A DNA stretch of 64,000 nucleotides from Tomocerus qinae. Lineage: Eukaryota; Arthropoda; Collembola; Entomobryomorpha; Tomoceridae. The notes under the pieces are model-generated. The model saw only the letters and a list, made by a program, of their open reading frames with translations, did not search any database and was not told the DNA's origin. Positions 58,151 through 64,000 of the stretch are shown here, in pieces. Location of the stretch: NCBI GenBank assembly GCA_020055645.1, contig CM034548.1, positions 248,001 through 312,000 on the forward strand, read 5' to 3'. The translations under genes and the position numbers were made by a program. Position 1 is the first letter of the stretch, and every line of letters starts with the position of its first letter.

Positions 58151-60439
58151 TAGAGTGTCATGATATGAACAAATTTAACAGTAAAGACAATTGGTATAGT
58201 GTATCCACTTCCGACTTTCCGAGTAAATACGATTAGGTCTTCGGTATGCAGTTATACGGTTCTTAAGTTTTACCGCCACCGGGTCCAACCGCCAGTTTCA
58301 ATTGGCTTATAGGTCAGCTTATTCTCAGCGGAGTCTTGGGCATATTCAATGTATTTTTTAGGCAATGTTCGGGGTTGGTTGGTAGTTTAAACTTTTAGCT
58401 GATTGTGTGATCTTTGTTCTTTATTTCAATTTACTAGATTTAATCCCAGGTGGTAAGGCTGAAATTAAAGAGCTAGTAGTATGCCCTGTTGTCAATATGT
58501 AATTCAAATCTCTGAATGTGCACTTTCCTGTGTTATGGTGGTGGTTTCTGTGGATGCCTTTGCCAATGGTACGGGTATGGAAAAGATGAAAGTTAATAAT
58601 CTCAGAATTATGCTTGGCTGTTAGAGGTTAAAGAGTGAAGTTTTATTTCGTATTTCTGAGTTCCAGGACAGACCAACTTTTTGACCAGCTTGCTCTGTCT
58701 CCAATCAGACTCTCTCTGTCTAGATTCTTATTCTAACTAGAGTCTAGCTTAACTTCTAATTATCATCTTAGCTCATTCATTCGATCGTAGGTCATTCATT
58801 CCAAATTCTCTAGCTATCGATAGATTTCCCATGTCCGTCCTTTTGGGACGCCAAGTCTAAACCTAACACCTGCTAATACTTAATCTGTCCTAATTGCAAT
58901 TAGGAATAAATAACTTGGACCATAATGTCCATTCACACAATTAATTTATTCTTATTTTTCTTTGAAATCAAATCACAATTCAAAAAACGTTATCAATTTC
59001 ACACGCACTCAAATCTATCTTTCACACTGAAAGTTCACAACGTACTTCAAGCTGAAGTCAAAGGACATACGCATACTTCTAGTCTATAAGGTTCATTTGC
59101 ACTGAACCTTATTTGACTATCTTTGCTATTAGCACTTGTGCTGTTAATAGCAAAGTTATTGTTTATTACATAGATATAGTTATGTACCTACCTAAGTTAG
59201 GTTAATTTTTGGTTCCATATGAACCATGTCTAAGACTTTTTGTGCTTATCTACTAAAAAATAGCATAATTTAAATTGTTCCGTTAAGTACCTTTCAATCA
59301 AAAAAAATGTATTTCGGAAACTAAAGGAATCCGAAATGCATTGTTCGTGACACTTGCCTTCCCTCAGCTAACTGATCAAGTAGCACTTCCCTATTAGCTG
59401 ATCAAGCTATTTCCTTCCAACTGTTCAAGTTGCCCCTGCTCGTCTTAGCAACATCACACTGCGCCAAGTGCGACATCAATCTCTGGGCAAGAGGTCAACG
59501 GTCACTGTTCAAGTGTCAACGTCGCTGTCCGGTCATCCCCTCCGATTGTCACGACCCCAGTCCACATCAACTGACCAAGTTGTAAGTCCCTTGTACTCTG
59601 TTTCCCTTAGCTGTATGTAGTTTGAATTCTAGTGTATTTAGTTTTAAGGAGTTTGTCTGGGGACCGTTCCTTTAAGATCGGCACACAGAGACTCTCCAAT
59701 TCTCATATTCATTCATTGAATTGGTATCATTTTATGTAAAGTCACTTTCTTCTCATCCAAACGTTTTACCAATACCATTTGCGCAAGTGCTATTCTTTTC
59801 ATATTATAGTACATTATATATAAACTTAACTTACTAAAATACTACATTAAATTACATTCTACAATTCTACAAAACCCAAACAGGCAGCGACACACGACAA
59901 ACCTTATGGGGTTAAATATAGTAAATAATCCACTTCCTATTACTAATACGGTTCGACTCTGTTTCCTTCTCTATGGATTCCCGTATGCTTTGTGAATCAG
60001 TACATTAATTGAAATTGCCAAATGAAAGAAATTGAAATTACCCAATACTAAAACGATGCTTCTCTTCCAATGGTAGCAGGTGTAGGTGAAAAGTAAATGG
60101 CTATTAACTAACACAACTCAAATAATAATCATTCAGAAACATAAATAAAGAACGTATAATACATAGAATGCTACTATCTCAATTTTCCTGTTACGCAATA
60201 ATCCTCTGCGCCTTCGCAATATAATAAATAACTCGTTCCTATCCTCGGGATTCACACACAAAAATACAATATAAAATGTAGAGCCAGTCCAATTCCTGTT
60301 CACGCCAAGCAGGTCCAGAGAGAATGATTAACCTCCCTCCAAAGTCCACTTATCTCCCTTTCCATTGCTGACGTTCGCTTATGCCCCTGGCATTTGGATG
60401 TTTATGCCGCGACCCTTGAATTGTTTGTCCCAGACATTC
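58151..60439. other. Unassigned sequence
   Basis: No gene was recognised. The stretch 59340-59700 is richer in GC and CAAGT/CTGATCAAGT repeats (AACTGATCAAGTAGC, AGCTGATCAAGCTA, AACTGTTCAAGTTG). A perfect 8-bp stem lies near 59095-59110 (AAGGTTCATTTGCACTGAACCTT-like). An LTR is possible but no partner was found. Confidence 0.35.
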
Positions 60440-60485
60440 CTCACAACCATACGTCGGAATTTTATTTATTTAAAATCGCAAAAAA

Positions 60486-60510
60486 TAACCTAACCTAACC
60501 TAACCTAACC
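60486..60510 (-). repeat. Interstitial (TTAGG)5 telomere-type tract
   Basis: Five exact TAACC units, that is TTAGG on the minus strand, the arthropod telomere motif. It lies 38 bp inside the left end of the 1.4-kb element and so was carried in by it. It could also be a chance simple repeat. Confidence 0.85.
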
Positions 60511-60689
60511 AAAAAATTTACACGAAAATTTACCAAAAAATGGCAAAAATTTCCTCTAGTACACAATTTTTTTTTAATTTCGGCAAAAATATTATCTATA
60601 ATATAACATATTTGAAAAATCGAAAGCCAGAAACTCTATCTAAATAAGCTAGTGATAAATAAGAATATATAATATGTATTATACCATTT

Positions 60690-60900
60690 CATTATTGTAC
60701 ACTTTATTATCTTCACTTTTAAATTCCAAACTTACCATCTTAAAATCATACATATTTCAATATAAAAATTTAATCTTAACTTACCATCTTAAAACATATA
60801 TATATGGCAATATTAAAATTTAATCCAAACTTGCCATCTTAAAATCAAATAATTTGTAATATTAAAATTTAATCCCAACGTAATATCGTCATTACTATAT
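60690..60900 (+). repeat. About 48-52-bp tandem repeat, four diverged units
   Basis: Units share AACTTACCATCTTAAAA, a variable ATACATAT segment and ATTAAAATTTAATCC. Located inside the 60448-61844 element. Confidence 0.8.
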
Positions 60901-61852
60901 TAAATCCTAATTTACTTTTAAAATTGAAATTAAATAAAGATGTCAATAAAACGGGCAAAATTACACCCATGGCACAATCATGTGGATAAATAATAAGGGG
61001 AAACCATTTTAACCATTGACATGTCAATATTTTCAAAACTCATTTTTAGTCGCCGTGGAATCAAAAATGCCTTGTGCATGTATGTATGTTTGTATGTATG
61101 TTATATGGGGTGTACTGCCTCACTACAAAGTGATAGTACTGGGCGCAGGCCTCAAATACGGGCCCATTGCCAACTCCCTCAACACTGGTATTGTTGTTAA
61201 TTAATACCCGAGAAGCCAAAGGCTGTCATTTTACGAGTCACTGTTGTGGGACTGTTAACGGAAGTCTACTAGCCCAACAAAGACAGGTTATCCAAAGCTA
61301 CTCTACGTACGGTGGACACATACGAGGTATCAATAGGACGGCCCTTGTAATTGCAGGTTCGTGCTTAACCTTTGTCTTAATTCCACATTTACAACTCAAA
61401 CACTCGCCTTTAAACAGCCCTCGGCCATTTCACCCAGCCAAAGAACCGAACTGGCAGTGGAAGCACACATTGATTAGTCAGACGACTGAGTACTCCACCA
61501 AGCCAACGTGGCTGGGTATTGTCAATGCCTTGTGCATACTAAAATATAACAATAACTGGTATAATAGAATAAATTTTATTTAAATAAGACAAAAATTTTG
61601 AATTTAAAATATTCTAGAAATTGTCAAAATATTTTCTAGATTTTTTTATGTTGAAAATTTTATGTAAACTTTTTTTATAAATTTTACTAAAACTTTAAAT
61701 TTTTTTATAACTCAAAAGTGTAAAAAAGTTTACTAACACATTTATATTTTTGAAATCCTCAGCCCATGATTCGTGTAGATACGAAGTCTCAGAACTCTAT
61801 GAGAAGGCTCTAAAAATTTTACTTAAATAAAATTCCGACGTCTGCTCACAAC

Positions 61853-62985
61853 TGATAATGAATACTATATAGTACTCCAAGAGAGCCATTTTGGAAGCAA
61901 AATGAAGAAATGATATTATGTCACTCTATTCAAGAGGTGGAATATTCATAAACCAAGGGAAGTTTGAACTATATATTATGTCTTTAGTGCGGCGGATAGG
62001 TAAGAATGAGGATTTCGGCTGACATTAGTAGCTTACATTGCTTTTTGAAATCCTTCCGATATCGTTTCCCACATCGTCAGAGCAGCCATCGCTTTTGAGT
62101 GACAAAGTGGAGCAACGCTGGGAAGAAATCCAAGGACTCCGAAATAAACATAAAGGAGGAAAGGTGAAAAGCAAGAAACAGGACCGGGCTCGTCCTCCGC
62201 CCTCCGAATCTAAATCAACTACTAGACCAATAAAGAAAGAATTCGAAGAAATTACATCTACCCTGAATAAAACGCATGTCGACCAATCCACTAAAAAGCG
62301 ATCCAGGAATAGGACCAGACATATCAAGAAAAACTCTGTGTAAAGCTGTGGTGGATTATGTCAGACTTACAAAAAGAAACATAGAAGAAGAAAGAAAGAT
62401 GCAGTTGGATTGGTGAAAATCAAAAAAGGTTCGAGTTCTTAGTAAGGCTGTAAAAATCTAGACTAGGGATTTTTATTTAGGAAAAAGTACCAATCATAGC
62501 CAAATAATAATTAATTGAAATGCACAAGAACTACAAACTAGAAAGAACGATAGGATAGGGTTAGCCAGCACTACAGCAAGCCGCTCTGCACTACAGCAGG
62601 GTAATTTGCACTACAGCAAGAGAGGAAGAGCTCTTTACGACACTACAGTCGGATCGGATCTAAAGTCTTAGGCAGAAGAGCAGTGAAGTTTATAGAAACT
62701 AAAGGTCAGACGGAAAAGGGAAGGAGGTGGCCATGACAGACAGATAGCACGAGGCTAGGAGGTCAGTAGAGCAGATTCAGGAATGTGGCATCATAAGCGT
62801 GTTGCTTCACGATTGACTATTCAAATTAGCCAGGAGAAGGTTGCATGCACAATTTCTTTTCTTGACTCTGCAGAGCAAGCATGTAGACCCTACAGGGCCC
62901 CACTCTGAACTCTTTCTCATGGAAGCTCTAATCTTCCGCTTTTTTTTTAAATCATTTTTTAAAAACGAGCATTATCAATAATAAA
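61853..62985. other. Unassigned sequence with one Lys/Arg-rich open frame
   Basis: The plus-strand frame 62038-62343 (101 codons) has a charged, low-hydrophobic composition (DKVEQRWEEIQGLRNKHKGG, RPIKKEFEEITSTLNK). It could be an exon of a retroelement ORF1 or a coiled-coil protein, but I cannot place it. A CACTACAGCAAG repeat lies at 62570-62620. Confidence 0.3.
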
Positions 62986-62987
62986 GG

Positions 62988-63180
62988 ATTGTAAATTGTC
63001 AGACTTAGATTACGATAAATATTGCACAGAATTGGGCTTAGAGAGATTAGAAAGTCGTAGGAGTGTTATTCTAGAAAAGTTCGGTCTGCAAATTATCAAC
63101 TCTGAACGATTTAAACAATGTTGCCACCATCATATGTACCAAATGGGGAGATCAAAAAACAAGGCATGCTAATAAAGTTT
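62988..63180 (+). pseudogene. Possible C-terminal fragment of a non-LTR reverse transcriptase
   Basis: LSDLDYDKYCTELGLERLES is followed by RRSVILEKFGLQIINSERFK. The pattern Y-x(5)-LGL-x-xLE-x-RR-x(3)-L-x-x-F resembles the conserved region after the RT domain of many invertebrate non-LTR elements. A frameshift follows, and PPSYVPNGEI is readable in another frame. No RT catalytic block is present. Assignment is tentative. Confidence 0.45.
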
Positions 63181-63659
63181 TAATTCAACCATTAAATGAA
63201 GGAACAAGAGGAAGACCAGCTTAGGCTTCTATACGTCTCCCAAGTATATCTTTTATCATGAGTTCCTTGCTCTTCCAACAAGGTACGCAGCCGCTCTCTC
63301 ATTGGCTCTCGTATGTACCTACGTGTTATCTAAGTGTGGACCATTTCTCTTATGGAAGCTGGTCTTCTATAGTGAAGCGCCATCGGCCACCATCGGTATT
63401 CTATGCATTAAATGCTAAAATTAAGGTTAGATACGAAAATTCTACAATCCCAAAAATTGTTAATGCAATAAATAATTTGTATGACCAGGGTAAAATTACC
63501 TACAGTATTGATATTGTATTTAGATCTTAAAAGTAAGAATAGGATAAAATCTATATTAAAAACTCAAATCCGTCAATCTCATTGTAATTCTGGGTGCTTT
63601 TTCAATTATTAAGTTCCCTGTATCTGTTCCATGAAAAAAACCATTGCATTACAATTGTG

Positions 63660-63910
63660 CTAAATCAAATAAAATATGCATTTATTCATATATTGAAGCA
63701 TTAAAGCGATAGATGCGTACCCGTGTATTAATTTAGCCGATTTAAACCAGATTCAGCTATTTGTTATTTTTAAATGTCCTAAATGGAAATAAAATATTCA
63801 TTTGATCAAACATTGGCGAATTACAGCGCTGGATGCGCGCACAGGTGTAAAAATAAAAGTTAGTCCCATTAAAACCAAGTTCAGCTATTTTGAGTTTTCA
63901 AATGCGTTAA
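63660..63910 (+). repeat. Two diverged tandem units of about 122-125 bp
   Basis: Both units share AATAAAATATxCATTTxxTCA, ATTGxxGxATTAxAGCGxT, GGATGCGxxCxCxxGTxT and CAAGTTCAGCTATTT-like blocks. Starts near 63662 and 63784. Non-coding as far as I can see. Confidence 0.75.
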
Positions 63911-64000
63911 ATGCGAAGGATTTCAATCAGATAAACATCATATCTTGTATTTGTGCGTCCATCCATCATTATAATTCGCTAATAAAAGATTAAGCTGTTA

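Larger units (their letters stand above)
60448..61844. mobile_element. 1397-bp hAT-like element, TSD CTCACAAC
   Basis: It starts CATACGTCGGAATTTTATTT and ends, as complement, CAGACGTCGGAATTTTATTT. It is flanked by exact CTCACAAC (60440-60447 and 61845-61852). It contains the CCTAA tract, a ~48-bp tandem repeat and a GC-richer block (61120-61540) whose open frames (61016-61204, 61167-61583) I do not recognise. No transposase motif was seen, so it is non-autonomous, and the GC-richer block may be captured sequence. Confidence 0.85.

Noticed and set aside
58660-59700. LTR of a retrovirus-like element
   Set aside because: No second LTR copy, no primer-binding site and no gag/pol motif could be found in the window.

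Overview
This is an AT-rich eukaryotic, almost certainly metazoan, window with no intact host gene that I can support. The evidence for an animal is a Myb/SANT-like gene with GT-AG introns, HARBI1-type (PIF/Harbinger) transposase remnants, non-LTR retrotransposons with AP-endonuclease and reverse transcriptase (RT) domains, Mutator-like (MULE) remnants, and many short elements flanked by 8-bp duplications as in hAT transposons. A five-unit TTAGG-type tract (60486-60510) fits an arthropod, but that is weak evidence. I cannot name the species.

Layout. 1-1262: 5' part of a decayed non-LTR ORF2 on the minus strand, cut by the window edge. 1955-3120: 18-bp minisatellite region with a hAT-like MITE inside. 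7588-14200: remains of a two-gene Harbinger transposon. A spliced Myb/SANT-like gene (plus) converges on a HARBI1-like transposase (minus). The transposase is split by a complete but dead 4.2-kb non-LTR retrotransposon with a 15-bp target duplication, and the two halves still align in one frame across the duplication. 15386-18960 and 51841-55025: two copies of a 3.2-3.6-kb foldback element made entirely of inverted arms of ~128-bp units, each carrying the short palindrome TACCATTTTGGTA. 21055-24560 and 32858-33730: two paralogous copies of a dispersed repeat; the second is an empty site for a 2.08-kb insertion in the first. 28890-29612: long-TIR element with a FLYWCH-like zinc-finger ORF. 38992-43250: a 4.2-kb mirror-symmetric region in which two different minisatellites each occur in both orientations about a common centre. 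47073-51195: transposons nested several levels deep. 60448-61844: a 1.4-kb element with TIRs and 8-bp duplications.

The rest is mostly locus-specific minisatellites with units of 10-40 bp, in at least a dozen arrays. Units of 18 or 27 bp, being multiples of three, give long open frames on both strands; these are artefacts, not genes. The genes do not form a pathway. The window is a record of successive transposon insertions, and several relative ages can be read from nesting and from paralogous empty sites. The most unusual features are the foldback family with palindromic units, the mirror-symmetric minisatellite block, and the split Harbinger transposase.
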